Shown piece by piece: positions 28,561 to 37,157 of a DNA stretch of 64,000 bases. The translations under genes were made by a program, and so were the position numbers. Origin of the DNA: [Clostridium] colinum (lineage in GTDB: Bacteria > Bacillota > Clostridia > Lachnospirales > CAG-274); assembly GCF_940677205.1 (NCBI RefSeq), contig NZ_OW712331.1, positions 496,001-560,000 of the forward strand, read 5' to 3'. Position 1 is the first letter of the stretch, and every line of letters starts with the position of its first letter. Under the pieces are notes generated by a model that worked only from the letters and a program-made list of their open reading frames with translations, was not told the origin of the DNA and searched no databases.

Positions 28561-28608
28561 TTATTTTTTGCATATTTTTATATAAATATATTTTGGGAGG
28601 TTAAATTT

Positions 28609-28998
28609 ATGGAATTAGAAAATAATATAGATTTTAATAATATTAGCTATCTTTTAAATATAATAAAAGAAAATAAAAATAAAGAAAATTCAAAAGAAAA
28701 TAATTTATTAAAAATAAATTCTATAAATAATATAAAATCTATTTTGCCACTTCTTGGAGAAGATAATGATAATATTTATAAAATCTTAAATTATTTAGAA
28801 ATAAATCAATTATTAAGTAAATATAAAGAGGCACATAAAAATATAGATAAAGAACAAGTTTTGGACCTAAAAAAAGAGGCTATTTTACATATAAAACAAA
28901 ATGTAAACGAAAATAATAAATATATAGCAGATTTATTTTTAAAGGCTATGGAAATGAAATCTATATTAAACAAAAATTATAGAAGAGGTGATATTTAA
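28609..28998 (+). CDS. Hypothetical protein, first of an overlapping pair
   Basis: 129 residues, helical and Asn/Lys/Ile-rich, soluble. The centre has SILPLLGEDNDNIYKILNYLEINQLL, reminiscent of short helical proteins of clostridia, but I cannot name a family. RBS TGGGAGGTTAAATTT. The stop TAA shares its last A with the ATG of the next gene, so the two are translationally coupled and their products may interact. Confidence 0.6.
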   Translation: MELENNIDFNNISYLLNIIKENKNKENSKENNLLKINSINNIKSILPLLGEDNDNIYKILNYLEINQLLSKYKEAHKNIDKEQVLDLKKEAILHIKQNVNENNKYIADLFLKAMEMKSILNKNYRRGDI

Positions 28999-29270
28999 TG
29001 AATTATGATGAAATTTTTAAACAAGAGGCATTTAAATGTATAAATCCAGAAGTATTAGAAAAATTTAATGTACTTATATCTAATATAAAAGGCAAAAGTA
29101 CAAATGAAGCTATTTTACATATAATGAATTTTTATAACTGTATATCAAAAGAGGTAAAAATATCAGATAAAGAAAAAGATACTCTTATACAGGCTATAAT
29201 TTTAAATTTACCAGAAGAAGATAGAAAAAAATTTTTAAATATGTTAGATATGATAAATAATATTATTTAA
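28998..29270 (+). CDS. Hypothetical protein, second of an overlapping pair
   Basis: 90 residues, soluble and helical, start ATG overlapping the previous stop (TTTAATG) with AGAGGTGAT upstream inside the first gene. The phrase EAILHI occurs in both members of the pair, but that is too little to claim homology. Function unknown. Confidence 0.6.
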   Translation: MNYDEIFKQEAFKCINPEVLEKFNVLISNIKGKSTNEAILHIMNFYNCISKEVKISDKEKDTLIQAIILNLPEEDRKKFLNMLDMINNII

Positions 29271-29274
29271 ATAG

Positions 29275-29470
29275 GGTATAGACCTTGTTTACAATATTTT
29301 GTCGTTATAATAAAATTATAACGACAAAATATTGATGAATATAACAAATTTTTTGGTGCAAGGTTAAGCCTATTATAAACCTAGCCTTTTATATAATCTA
29401 AAGTAAAGTCTTATAAAGTATAAAAATCAAAAATTAGTCTAAAATATTTTGTCTTCAGCTTTAAATATAT
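29275..29470. repeat. Intergenic repeat family, copy A
   Basis: Same order of blocks as copies at 40243-40425 and 53738-53955: a GGTTGTAGACTTTGTCTACAAC-like hairpin at the left (here degenerate), a CTAGCTTTTTA block in the middle, and AAAATATTTTGTCTTCAG at the right (29441-29458, identical in copy B). It lies between the converging unknown gene pair and uvrC, and contains an extra perfect palindrome (29292-29334). Confidence 0.6.
29292..29334. repeat. Perfect 20-bp palindrome inside copy A
   Basis: CAATATTTTGTCGTTATAAT-AAA-ATTATAACGACAAAATATTG, 20 bp per arm without mismatch. It is absent from the other two repeat copies. Confidence 0.85.
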
Positions 29471-29506
29471 AACTGTTTATTAAAAGAGGCTATATATTTT
29501 TATAAA

Positions 29507-31357
29507 TTAAAGAGATTTTCTAAAAAAATTATATACAGCTTCAGAAGTTTTTTTACTCATAGTATCAACTTCTAAAAGCTCGTCAATGCTAGCATTTTTA
29601 ATTTTATCTATAGACCCAAAATGTTTTAATAATGCTTTTTTTCGTTTTTCTCCAATACCTTCTATATTGTCTAATACGGATTTTATAACAGTTTTTTCTC
29701 TAGATTTTCTATGAAATTCTATTGAAAATCTATGAACTTCATCTTGTATTCTTGTTATAAGTTTAAATGCTTCAGAAGATTTTTTTAATTCTATTTCTTT
29801 ATTATTAAATAGTAGACCTCTAGTTTTATGGTTATCATCTTTTACCATACCACATATCAAAACATTTATATTAAGCTCTGTTAGAATTTCAAAAACAGCA
29901 CTTATTTGACCTTTTCCACCATCTAAAAATATAATATCAGGCATTTTTTTAAAACTATTTTTTATATTATTATCATTTTCTTTAATATATCTTAAAAATC
30001 TTCTTTTTATTATTTCTTGCATACTAGCATAGTCATTAGGGCCAACAACGTATTTTATTTTAAACTTTCTATAATCTGTCTTAAGAGGTTTACCATCTTC
30101 AAAAACAACCATTGAACCAACAGATTCTATACCTTGAGTATTTGATATGTCATATGCTTCTATACGTTTTAAATATTTTTTTATACCTAGTGCTTTAGAG
30201 ATTTCTTTTAATGCTCCAACGGTTTTTTCTTGTTCTTTTTTTAGTCTATCCCCAAAACGTTCAAAGCTTATTAAAGCATTTTGATAAGCCATTTCTACTA
30301 GTTTATGTTTTTCACCTTTTTTAGGGGTTGTAATATAAACTTTTTGCTCTTTTATAGAAGATAACCATTGTTCTATAGTTTCTTTGTCTGTAATTTCTTC
30401 TTGTAAGATAATTTCTTTAGGTATAAAAGGGGTACCGCTATAAAATTGTTTTATAAAATTTTCCATTAGCTCACTTCTTGACATATGCTCTACGTTATTT
30501 AATAAAAATTGTTCTCTACCAATAATTTTTCCATTTCTAACAAAAAATATTTGAACCATAGCTTCATAGTTAGCTTTTACAAAGGCTATTACATCTTTGT
30601 CATCTATATTAGAATTTTCTACAAGTTGATTTTGTTCTAATTTTTTTATAGCAAAAATTTTATCTCTTATTTCCATAGCTTTTTCAAATTCTAAATTTTC
30701 AGAAAATGTAGTCATTTGTTTTTCTAAAAATGTGATTATTTCATTATGTTTTCCGTTAAAAAAGTCTATTGCTTGGCTTATTATTTTGTTGTATTCTTCT
30801 TCTGTTATATGATAATTACAAGGAGCTAAACATTTTCCTATGTGATAATTTAAACAAGGTCTATTTTTGCCTAAATCTCTAGGAAATTTAAGATTACAAC
30901 TTCTTATTGGTAATATATTATGGATAAGCTCAATACTTTCTTTTAACATAAGGCTATTTGTAAAAGGACCAAAATATTTTGCTTTATCATTATTATGTTT
31001 TCTAGTAATAAAAACTTTAGGGAACATTTCATTTGTTGTTATTTTTACATAAGGATATGTTTTGTCATCTTTTAAACGTATATTATATTTTGGGTCATAT
31101 TTTTTTATAAGGTTATTTTCTAAAATAAGTGCTTCAACTTCTGTATTTGTAATTATATATTCAAATCTTTTAATTTTTTTTACCATGCTTAATGTTTTAA
31201 TAGAATTTTGTTTGCTACTATCTCTAAAATATTGTCTTAAGCGATTTTTTAAAACTTTGGCTTTTCCTATATATATAACAATATCATCTTTATCAAACAT
31301 TAAATATACTCCAGAATTTGTAGGTACTTTTTTTAATTCTTCTTCTATATCAAACAA
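29507..31357 (-). CDS. uvrC: Excinuclease ABC subunit C
   Basis: 616 residues. N-terminal GIY-YIG nuclease (SGVYLMF ... IVIYIGKAKVLKNRLRQYF), UVR motif around FEKAMEIRDKIFAIKKLE, RNase H-like C-terminal nuclease (EAYDISNTQG, PDIIFLDGGKGQISA) and terminal helix-hairpin-helix (LDNIEGIGEKRKKALLKHFG). It makes both incisions in nucleotide excision repair with UvrAB. ATG after AAGGAGGATAAAATTG. Confidence 0.97.
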   Translation of the reverse strand: MFDIEEELKKVPTNSGVYLMFDKDDIVIYIGKAKVLKNRLRQYFRDSSKQNSIKTLSMVKKIKRFEYIITNTEVEALILENNLIKKYDPKYNIRLKDDKTYPYVKITTNEMFPKVFITRKHNNDKAKYFGPFTNSLMLKESIELIHNILPIRSCNLKFPRDLGKNRPCLNYHIGKCLAPCNYHITEEEYNKIISQAIDFFNGKHNEIITFLEKQMTTFSENLEFEKAMEIRDKIFAIKKLEQNQLVENSNIDDKDVIAFVKANYEAMVQIFFVRNGKIIGREQFLLNNVEHMSRSELMENFIKQFYSGTPFIPKEIILQEEITDKETIEQWLSSIKEQKVYITTPKKGEKHKLVEMAYQNALISFERFGDRLKKEQEKTVGALKEISKALGIKKYLKRIEAYDISNTQGIESVGSMVVFEDGKPLKTDYRKFKIKYVVGPNDYASMQEIIKRRFLRYIKENDNNIKNSFKKMPDIIFLDGGKGQISAVFEILTELNINVLICGMVKDDNHKTRGLLFNNKEIELKKSSEAFKLITRIQDEVHRFSIEFHRKSREKTVIKSVLDNIEGIGEKRKKALLKHFGSIDKIKNASIDELLEVDTMSKKTSEAVYNFFRKSL

Positions 31358-31451
31358 TTTTATCCTCCTTGATATATTGATAATTTATATAAATAGTATA
31401 TTACATAATAAATATTGTCAACAAATTTTTATTATAATAAATAAAAAAAAT

Positions 31452-31483
31452 AAAAAGGTTATATATTTTTCTATAACCTTTTT
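31452..31483 (-). terminator. Terminator of the thioesterase gene
   Basis: AAAAAGGTTATA / TATAACCTTTTT, 12-bp stem with 8-nt loop; the minus-strand arm ends in T residues. Confidence 0.8.
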
Positions 31484-31529
31484 ATTTTATATATTTTAAT
31501 AATATTAAAATATAAAATTTATATTAAAT

Positions 31530-31943
31530 TTAATTTTTATAAGCTGAGTTTATAATATTATAAAGTTTTAAATTTTCTTTTTTTAAATTAATAAGTTTAA
31601 AATCTTTATTAACAAAAGGGTGTTCTGTGTAACCTGTGTTAATAAGCTCATCATTTTTAAATATTTTATATTCAAATTCTAATTTAACACTTGAAACATT
31701 TTTTATATACGTATGTATAGTTAAAATATCTTCATATAAAGCAGGCTTTATATATTTACAATTAAGCTTGCTTAAAGGTAATAATATACCCATTTTTTCT
31801 ATTTCAGAGTATGAAATATTTAAACACGATTTTATAAAATTTGTTCTAGCTTCTTCATACCATATAGGATAAACAGAGTGATGAGCAACGCCCATTTGGT
31901 CTGTCTCTTGATATCTAACGGTTACATTTGTTTTAAAAATCAT
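31530..31943 (-). CDS. Hotdog-fold acyl-CoA thioesterase (YbgC/4HBT type)
   Basis: 137 residues. TVRYQETDQMGVAHHSVYPIWYEEAR is the active-site segment of 4-hydroxybenzoyl-CoA thioesterase-like proteins, with the conserved Asp in ETDQMG. It hydrolyses short or medium acyl-CoA; physiological substrate unknown. Forty bp downstream of folT, probably in the same transcript. Confidence 0.88.
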   Translation of the reverse strand: MIFKTNVTVRYQETDQMGVAHHSVYPIWYEEARTNFIKSCLNISYSEIEKMGILLPLSKLNCKYIKPALYEDILTIHTYIKNVSSVKLEFEYKIFKNDELINTGYTEHPFVNKDFKLINLKKENLKLYNIINSAYKN

Positions 31944-31983
31944 AAAATCACCCTTTACTATATATTAAAAAAGTATTATTTTA

Positions 31984-32553
31984 TTATTTAATATCTAAAT
32001 TTAACTGATTGTATACTTTGTTTACTGTTTTTAGAACAATATACATAACTATACAATGGATAGGAACAATAAAGCATTCTTTAAATACTCTAGCTGGTAA
32101 CAAAACAAGAAAGCCTTTACCAGAAATCATAGAAAGCCAAATAGTACCTAAAACAAAACTAATAATAATACTAATTGTTAGCTTACAAAAAATAATTCTT
32201 ATAACTAATTTTTTTAAATCATAAACTTTTTTGTAAAGAAATAGTCCATAAAAAAGACCGCCTAAAATAGCATTAAATGTAAAACCAAAAAAATAAGCTC
32301 CTTTTGGATTCATAATATGCGTTAAAACATCTGTTAAGCCTCCTAACATAGCAGCTGGTATAGGTCCAAATAAAAATCCAGCAATTGAGTTGGCTATAAA
32401 AGAGAATGTTATAATAGTTACACCCTCTATCTTTATGGACTGAGTATTTAGCATTAAAGAAATAGCTAATAAAAGTCCACAAATAACAATAGTTTTAGTC
32501 TTTTTTAATTCTAAAAACGAATCTTTAAATAAATTTTTAAATAAATTAAACAT
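31984..32553 (-). CDS. folT: Folate ECF transporter substrate-binding (S) component
   Basis: 189-residue membrane protein with about six helices. The AGFLFGPIPAAMLGGLTDVL segment and FFGFTFNAILGGLFYGLFLY are typical of folate-family ECF S components, which work with the shared EcfAA'T module (not in this window). The tetrahydrofolate riboswitch in its leader independently supports folate as substrate. ATG after TTAGGAGGTAATTT. Confidence 0.93.
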   Translation of the reverse strand: MFNLFKNLFKDSFLELKKTKTIVICGLLLAISLMLNTQSIKIEGVTIITFSFIANSIAGFLFGPIPAAMLGGLTDVLTHIMNPKGAYFFGFTFNAILGGLFYGLFLYKKVYDLKKLVIRIIFCKLTISIIISFVLGTIWLSMISGKGFLVLLPARVFKECFIVPIHCIVMYIVLKTVNKVYNQLNLDIK

Positions 32554-32609
32554 AAATTACCTCCTAATAAGTTGATAAAATATGCCACAAACATAGTAAA
32601 ATTATGTTA

Positions 32610-32707
32610 GCAGCGGGATGCGGAAAATGTATCGCAAGAAAAATTCTTTTCGTATAATAAGCAACTCCCCGTCTTACTATCACTTAACGTACAATTTCCT
32701 ACTCTGC
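32610..32707 (-). promoter_or_regulatory. Tetrahydrofolate riboswitch
   Basis: Minus-strand leader of folT. It contains the THF-I aptamer signatures in order: GCAGAGTAGG, ACGTTAAGTG, ACGGGGAGTTG, then CTTGCGATACATTTTCCGCATCCCGCTGC-type closing strand split as GCGATACATTTTCC and GCATCCCGCTGC. The first and last segments pair. A -10 box TATAAT lies about 25 bp upstream (32731-32736). The aptamer ends about 38 nt before the folT ribosome site with no T-run, so control is likely at translation. Confidence 0.93.
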
Positions 32708-32793
32708 ATAAAAATTAAATTTACTGTGTAATTATATCACAACATTTTAGTATAGTACATATAATAAATGTTATAAAAATTTAGTATATAAAA

Positions 32794-32820
32794 AAGGTTA
32801 TAGACAAAGTCTATAACCTT
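32794..32820 (-). terminator. Terminator of the PspC-domain gene
   Basis: AAGGTTATAGAC-AAA-GTCTATAACCTT, then TTTTT on the minus strand. Confidence 0.85.
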
Positions 32821-32840
32821 AAAAATGTGCAAACAAATTG

Positions 32841-33092
32841 TTATTTATCATCAAATTCACTAAAATCATAAAAACCTTCTTTATATTTTTTAGTAGGTAT
32901 TTTAATATTTTGGCTTGGTATTATAATCCAAAATATAATATATAGAGGTATAGTAGAGCCCAAAAATATAAAAGATAATAAAACAAAAAATATTCTTATA
33001 ATAGTAGGGTCAATTTTAAAATATTCACCTATACCACCACAAACACCAGCTATCATTTTATCACTTTTAGATAATATAAGTCTTTTTTCCAT
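32841..33092 (-). CDS. PspC-domain membrane protein
   Basis: 83 residues. LILSKSDKMIAGVCGGIGEYFKIDPTIIRI is the PspC signature, followed by one hydrophobic helix (FFVLLSFIFLGSTIPLYIIFWIIIP) and a charged tail. Small PspC proteins sense or signal envelope stress. The frame is open for eight more upstream codons, but the ATG at 33092 is best placed relative to GAGGTG. Confidence 0.85.
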   Translation of the reverse strand: MEKRLILSKSDKMIAGVCGGIGEYFKIDPTIIRIFFVLLSFIFLGSTIPLYIIFWIIIPSQNIKIPTKKYKEGFYDFSEFDDK

Positions 33093-33295
33093 AAGCATAC
33101 ACCTCATAATATACAATTAAAATTTTTATCTTTTCATTATATATACATATACGACATTAGAATAAAAAAAGTTTATATATAATATAATAATTTAGTTAAA
33201 TAAAATAATTTATAAAAAAATAGATATAGTTGCAATTTAATTATTTTAATGATAAAATTTTTAATAAAAATTTTTATTTTAAGCAGAGGTGTTAT

Positions 33296-34633
33296 ATGAA
33301 AAATTTTTTTTCAGACAAAATATTTTTTAAAAATTTATTTTTATTAGTAATACCAATTATATTTCAAGAATTATTAAATTCTTCTGTAAATCTTGTTGAT
33401 AACTTTATGATAGGACAATTAGGAGAAGTTGCAATTACATCTGTTGGTCTTGCAAACCAAATATTTTTTGTTTTTAACCTTATTTTATTTGGCATAAACA
33501 GTGGTGCAGCTGTGTTTGTAGGTCAATATTTTGGAAAAGGAGATTTTAAAGGAATACATAAAGTTATAGGAATTGGTATAATATTAAGCATTTTAAATGC
33601 TAGTATATTTGTTTTAGCTATTATTTTAGCTCCAGAATTTTTAATGTCTTTATATTCTAAAGATATAAATGTCATAGCAGAAGGAGTAAATTATTTAAGG
33701 GTTGTATGCCTTTCATATTTTGTTATATCATTTATTATGGCAATAAATGCAGCATTAAAAGCTATTAGAAAAACACATTTTCCTATGATAACAACATTTA
33801 TAGCACTTATTACAAATATTATATTAAATTATTTATTTATATTTAAGTTAGGATATGGTGTAAAAGGGGCAGCTATGGCAACACTTTGTGCAAGGTGTGT
33901 TGAGCTTATATCACAACTTTTAATTATATTTGGAAAAAGACTTCCTATTATTACAAATATTAAAAATTACTTTAATTTTAATAAAAAGTTTTTAAAATCA
34001 TATTTTGAAGTTTGTACACCAATTATTTTAAATGAAATAGTATGGGCTACAGGTGTGTCTATTTGTAATATGGCTTATAAATTTAGCGGTACAGATGCAC
34101 AATCTGCTATACAAATAACAGGAACTATCCAAAATTTATTTGTTGTTATGGGTGTAGCTATAGGAGGTGGTTGTGGAATATTACTATCTAATGTACTTGG
34201 ATATGGAGATATAGAAAAAGCAAAAGAGTATTCTAAAAAATGTATAATACTTACTGTTATTATAAGTAGTATTATGGGATTAATTCTTTTAGTTTTATCA
34301 CCATATATAATTAATATATTTAATGTAAAAGACTTAGTAAAAGATTATACACACAAACTTTTAATAGTTGTTGCTGTTGGTATGATATTTAAAACATATA
34401 ATTATACAACTATTGTTGGTATATTAAGAAGTGGTGGTGATACAACATATACAGCAATATTAGACTTTGCTAGTGTTTGGTTTATAGGTATTCCAATGGC
34501 ATTTTTAGGGGCCTATATTTTAGATTTACCTATATATATAACATATGCTATGGTATATTCAGAAGAAATTGTAAAAGGATTTTTTAGTAGTGCTAGAGTT
34601 AAGAAAAATAAATGGGCTAAATCTTTAGTTTAA
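33296..34633 (+). CDS. MATE-family efflux transporter
   Basis: 445 residues with about 12 membrane helices. IPIIFQELLNSSVNLVDNFMIGQLG and GINSGAAVFVGQYFGKGD are the typical first-half MATE signatures, and the second half repeats the pattern (CTPIILNEIVWATGVS). Na+- or H+-driven export of drugs or metabolites. ATG at 33296 after GCAGAGGTGTTAT; the frame continues upstream without a ribosome site. Confidence 0.9.
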   Translation: MKNFFSDKIFFKNLFLLVIPIIFQELLNSSVNLVDNFMIGQLGEVAITSVGLANQIFFVFNLILFGINSGAAVFVGQYFGKGDFKGIHKVIGIGIILSILNASIFVLAIILAPEFLMSLYSKDINVIAEGVNYLRVVCLSYFVISFIMAINAALKAIRKTHFPMITTFIALITNIILNYLFIFKLGYGVKGAAMATLCARCVELISQLLIIFGKRLPIITNIKNYFNFNKKFLKSYFEVCTPIILNEIVWATGVSICNMAYKFSGTDAQSAIQITGTIQNLFVVMGVAIGGGCGILLSNVLGYGDIEKAKEYSKKCIILTVIISSIMGLILLVLSPYIINIFNVKDLVKDYTHKLLIVVAVGMIFKTYNYTTIVGILRSGGDTTYTAILDFASVWFIGIPMAFLGAYILDLPIYITYAMVYSEEIVKGFFSSARVKKNKWAKSLV

Positions 34634-34725
34634 ATTTGTTTATAAAATAAAGAATTTTATTAAAACTTAATAATAAAATAAATATATAATATTTTTATTA
34701 TATATAAAAAGTAAGAGGTGAAAAC

Positions 34726-35877
34726 ATGAAAAATAATAAAAAAAGTTTTTTTACAGGATTTATTTTTGGGATGGTAGCTTTATTTGTTATAAATAGTTTT
34801 GTAACAAATATAAATTTAATTTATAAAAGATTTATAGCAAAAGAATTAACATTAAAGCAAAAAACAGCAGAAATACAATCAATAGTAGATAAATATTATG
34901 TAAATGACTATGATAAAGAGCTTATGGAAGAAACAATGTATAAAGGTATGATAGCTTCTTTAAGCGACCCTTACTCTTATTATCTTTCTAAAAATGAACT
35001 TAAACAATTTTTAGAAAGCACAGAGGGAAACTATGTAGGTATTGGTATAATGGTTAATTTAACAGAAGATGGAAAAATTAATATTAATAAAGTATTTAAA
35101 GGGTCTCCAGCACAAGAAAGTGGATTAAAAGAAGGGGATAAAATAGTAAAAGTAGAAGATGTTGTTCCAAATATAGAAAACTATCAAGAGATAATATCTA
35201 ATATAAAAGGTGAAGAGGGTACAAAGGTAAAAATTACTATTTATAGAGAAGAGGGTAATAAAACATTTGATGTAAGTGTTACAAGAAAACATGTAGATGT
35301 TCCTACTGTGGAGTATAAAACTTTACAAGACAACATAGGATACATATCAATATCACAATTTGACCGTGTTACATATGAACAGTTTAAAGAAGCATTTGAT
35401 AATTTATCTAATTCTAATGGGCTTATAATTGACCTTAGAAATAATCCAGGAGGGTTATTAACAACAGTTAATAAAATTACAGATATGCTAGTACCAGAGG
35501 GAACAATAACTTATATAGAAGATAAAAATGGTAATAGAGATTATCATAAATCAGATGCTAATTATTATAACAAACCTTTGGTTATACTTGTAAATGAAAA
35601 TTCTGCATCTGCGTCAGAAGTATTATCAGGCGCTGTTAAAGATTTTGGTGTTGGTAAATTAGTTGGTAATACTACTTATGGAAAAGGTGTTGTACAAAAT
35701 ACATATCAAATAAGTGATGGTAGTGGAGTAAAAATTACTATGGCTAAATATTATACACCTAGTGGTATTTGTATAGATGGAACAGGAATAGAACCACATT
35801 ATAAAGTAACTAATTTAGAAGGTAGTAATGAAGATTTACAATTAGAAAAAGCAATAGAAGTTATTAAAAATTGGTAA
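34726..35877 (+). CDS. S41-family C-terminal processing protease
   Basis: 383 residues: N-terminal membrane anchor (about 10-30), PDZ domain (about 100-185, EGNYVGIGIMVN, GSPAQESGLKEGDKI), then the tail-specific protease domain with the catalytic Ser in NENSASASEVLSGAVKD and the Lys in TYGKGVVQ. CtpA/CtpB type, acting outside the membrane. In spore formers CtpB cleaves SpoIVFA in the sigma-K checkpoint that BofA also controls, but other Ctp roles are equally possible. Confidence 0.92.
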   Translation: MKNNKKSFFTGFIFGMVALFVINSFVTNINLIYKRFIAKELTLKQKTAEIQSIVDKYYVNDYDKELMEETMYKGMIASLSDPYSYYLSKNELKQFLESTEGNYVGIGIMVNLTEDGKININKVFKGSPAQESGLKEGDKIVKVEDVVPNIENYQEIISNIKGEEGTKVKITIYREEGNKTFDVSVTRKHVDVPTVEYKTLQDNIGYISISQFDRVTYEQFKEAFDNLSNSNGLIIDLRNNPGGLLTTVNKITDMLVPEGTITYIEDKNGNRDYHKSDANYYNKPLVILVNENSASASEVLSGAVKDFGVGKLVGNTTYGKGVVQNTYQISDGSGVKITMAKYYTPSGICIDGTGIEPHYKVTNLEGSNEDLQLEKAIEVIKNW

Positions 35878-35938
35878 AAATAATTGACTAAAAAACAAAA
35901 AAAATATATACTATAAATAAAAACTTGGAGGTAAATTT

Positions 35939-36310
35939 ATGAAAAAAATACATTCAGACAAAGCACCTAAAGCAATAGGACCTTATTCACAAGCTATGCT
36001 AGTAAATAATATTTTATATACATCTGGTCAAATACCTTTAAATTTAGATGGTGAAGTAGTAGGTAGTAATATAAGTGAACAAACAGAGCAAGTTATGCAA
36101 AATTTAAAAGCTGTTTTAGAAGAAGCAGGTACAAATTTTGAAAATGCTATAAAAACTACTTGCTTTTTATCAGATATGTCAAATTTTGCAGGATTTAATG
36201 AAATATATGCTAAATATTTTACTTCTAATCCAGCTCGTTCTTGTGTAGCGGTAAAAGAATTGCCAAAACAAGTTTTAGTTGAAGTTGAAGTTATTGCTTT
36301 AGTTAAATAA
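35939..36310 (+). CDS. ridA: RidA-family enamine/imine deaminase
   Basis: 123 residues with the full RidA pattern: [37 protein letters not shown], and [20 protein letters not shown] containing the catalytic Arg. It hydrolyses reactive enamines from PLP enzymes. RBS TTGGAGGTAAATTT. Confidence 0.93.
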   Translation: MKKIHSDKAPKAIGPYSQAMLVNNILYTSGQIPLNLDGEVVGSNISEQTEQVMQNLKAVLEEAGTNFENAIKTTCFLSDMSNFAGFNEIYAKYFTSNPARSCVAVKELPKQVLVEVEVIALVK

Positions 36311-36332
36311 TAAAAAATAAAAATAAGTTATA

Positions 36333-36363
36333 TTGAGGTTGTAGCTAAAATCTACAGCTTCAA
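36333..36363 (+). terminator. Hairpin after ridA
   Basis: TTGAGGTTGTAG-CTAAAAT-CTACAGCTTCAA, 12-bp stem with G-U pairs. No T-run follows. It resembles the left hairpin of the intergenic repeat family. Confidence 0.45.
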
Positions 36364-36393
36364 TACAATAATATAATAAAAATTTTGTATGAA

Positions 36394-36446
36394 AAAAAGC
36401 CAATTTTCTAATAAAAGGTTTAAATCCTTTAAAAATTTGGCTTTTT
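36394..36446. terminator. Bidirectional terminator between ridA and the EIIB gene
   Basis: AAAAAGCCAA (36394-36403) pairs with TTGGCTTTTT (36437-36446), enclosing AAAGG/CCTTT. T-runs on both strands serve the converging genes. Confidence 0.75.
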
Positions 36447-36487
36447 AAATAATTTAAAGTAAATTTTCACAATTATTATAATTTTTA

Positions 36488-37027
36488 TTAGATATTTTTA
36501 AGTTCTTTTTCTAGAGCGTTTCTTATTTCTTCAATTTTTAATCCATAAACAATATGAACATTATGCTCATCTATAACGATTACTTTACTAGCAAAGGTTT
36601 CACTTATTAATAAATTTTCATCTATTTTAGATACATCGTTTAAAACAAGTCTTAATCTAGTCATACAGTTTGTTAAATCTTTAATATTATCTTTACCACC
36701 AATACCTTGCAATATTTTTTTTACATTAACATCACCAACATAACCTTCGTTAGACTTTTCATTTTTTATAGCTTCATCTATAGCTTTTTTTATTTTTTCT
36801 ACGTGTATTCCATAAACAACGTGAACATCATTTTCATTTATAATGATTTTAGTAGCACCAGTCTTTTTTATTAATAAATCTTCATCTATTTTAGATATAT
36901 CATTTAAGACAAGTCTTAGTCTAGTTATACAGTTTGTCATAAATTTGATATTATCTTTACCACCAAGACCTTGTAAAATTATTTTAGCATAATCTTCAGT
37001 AGGGGAATTTAAATCAATTTTAGTCAT
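36488..37027 (-). CDS. Orphan protein of two tandem PTS EIIB (glucose-type) domains
   Basis: 179 residues. Two copies of the EIIB-Glc fold in tandem: GGKDNIKFMTNCITRLRLVL with phosphorylatable Cys33, and GGKDNIKDLTNCMTRLRLVL with Cys121, joined by a short acidic linker. No EIIC membrane domain is fused or adjacent. Both cysteines are kept, so both domains could take phosphate from EIIA. Role unknown: part of a split transporter, or a phosphate-relay sensor. Confidence 0.9.
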   Translation of the reverse strand: MTKIDLNSPTEDYAKIILQGLGGKDNIKFMTNCITRLRLVLNDISKIDEDLLIKKTGATKIIINENDVHVVYGIHVEKIKKAIDEAIKNEKSNEGYVGDVNVKKILQGIGGKDNIKDLTNCMTRLRLVLNDVSKIDENLLISETFASKVIVIDEHNVHIVYGLKIEEIRNALEKELKNI

Positions 37028-37157
37028 ACTATTACCTCCTTAATTTAATTTTAAAATATATCATTTTAATGTTTATATAAATTATATCAAAAAATAAAAA
37101 ATTTTCAACTATTTTTAAAAAGTGTAAAATATATAAATTTAGTATACAAATTAATGT

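Noticed and set aside
31062-31499. 145-residue hydrophobic plus-strand frame
   Set aside because: It is antisense to the 5' part of uvrC and its leader; its hydrophobicity comes from reading AT-rich DNA backwards.
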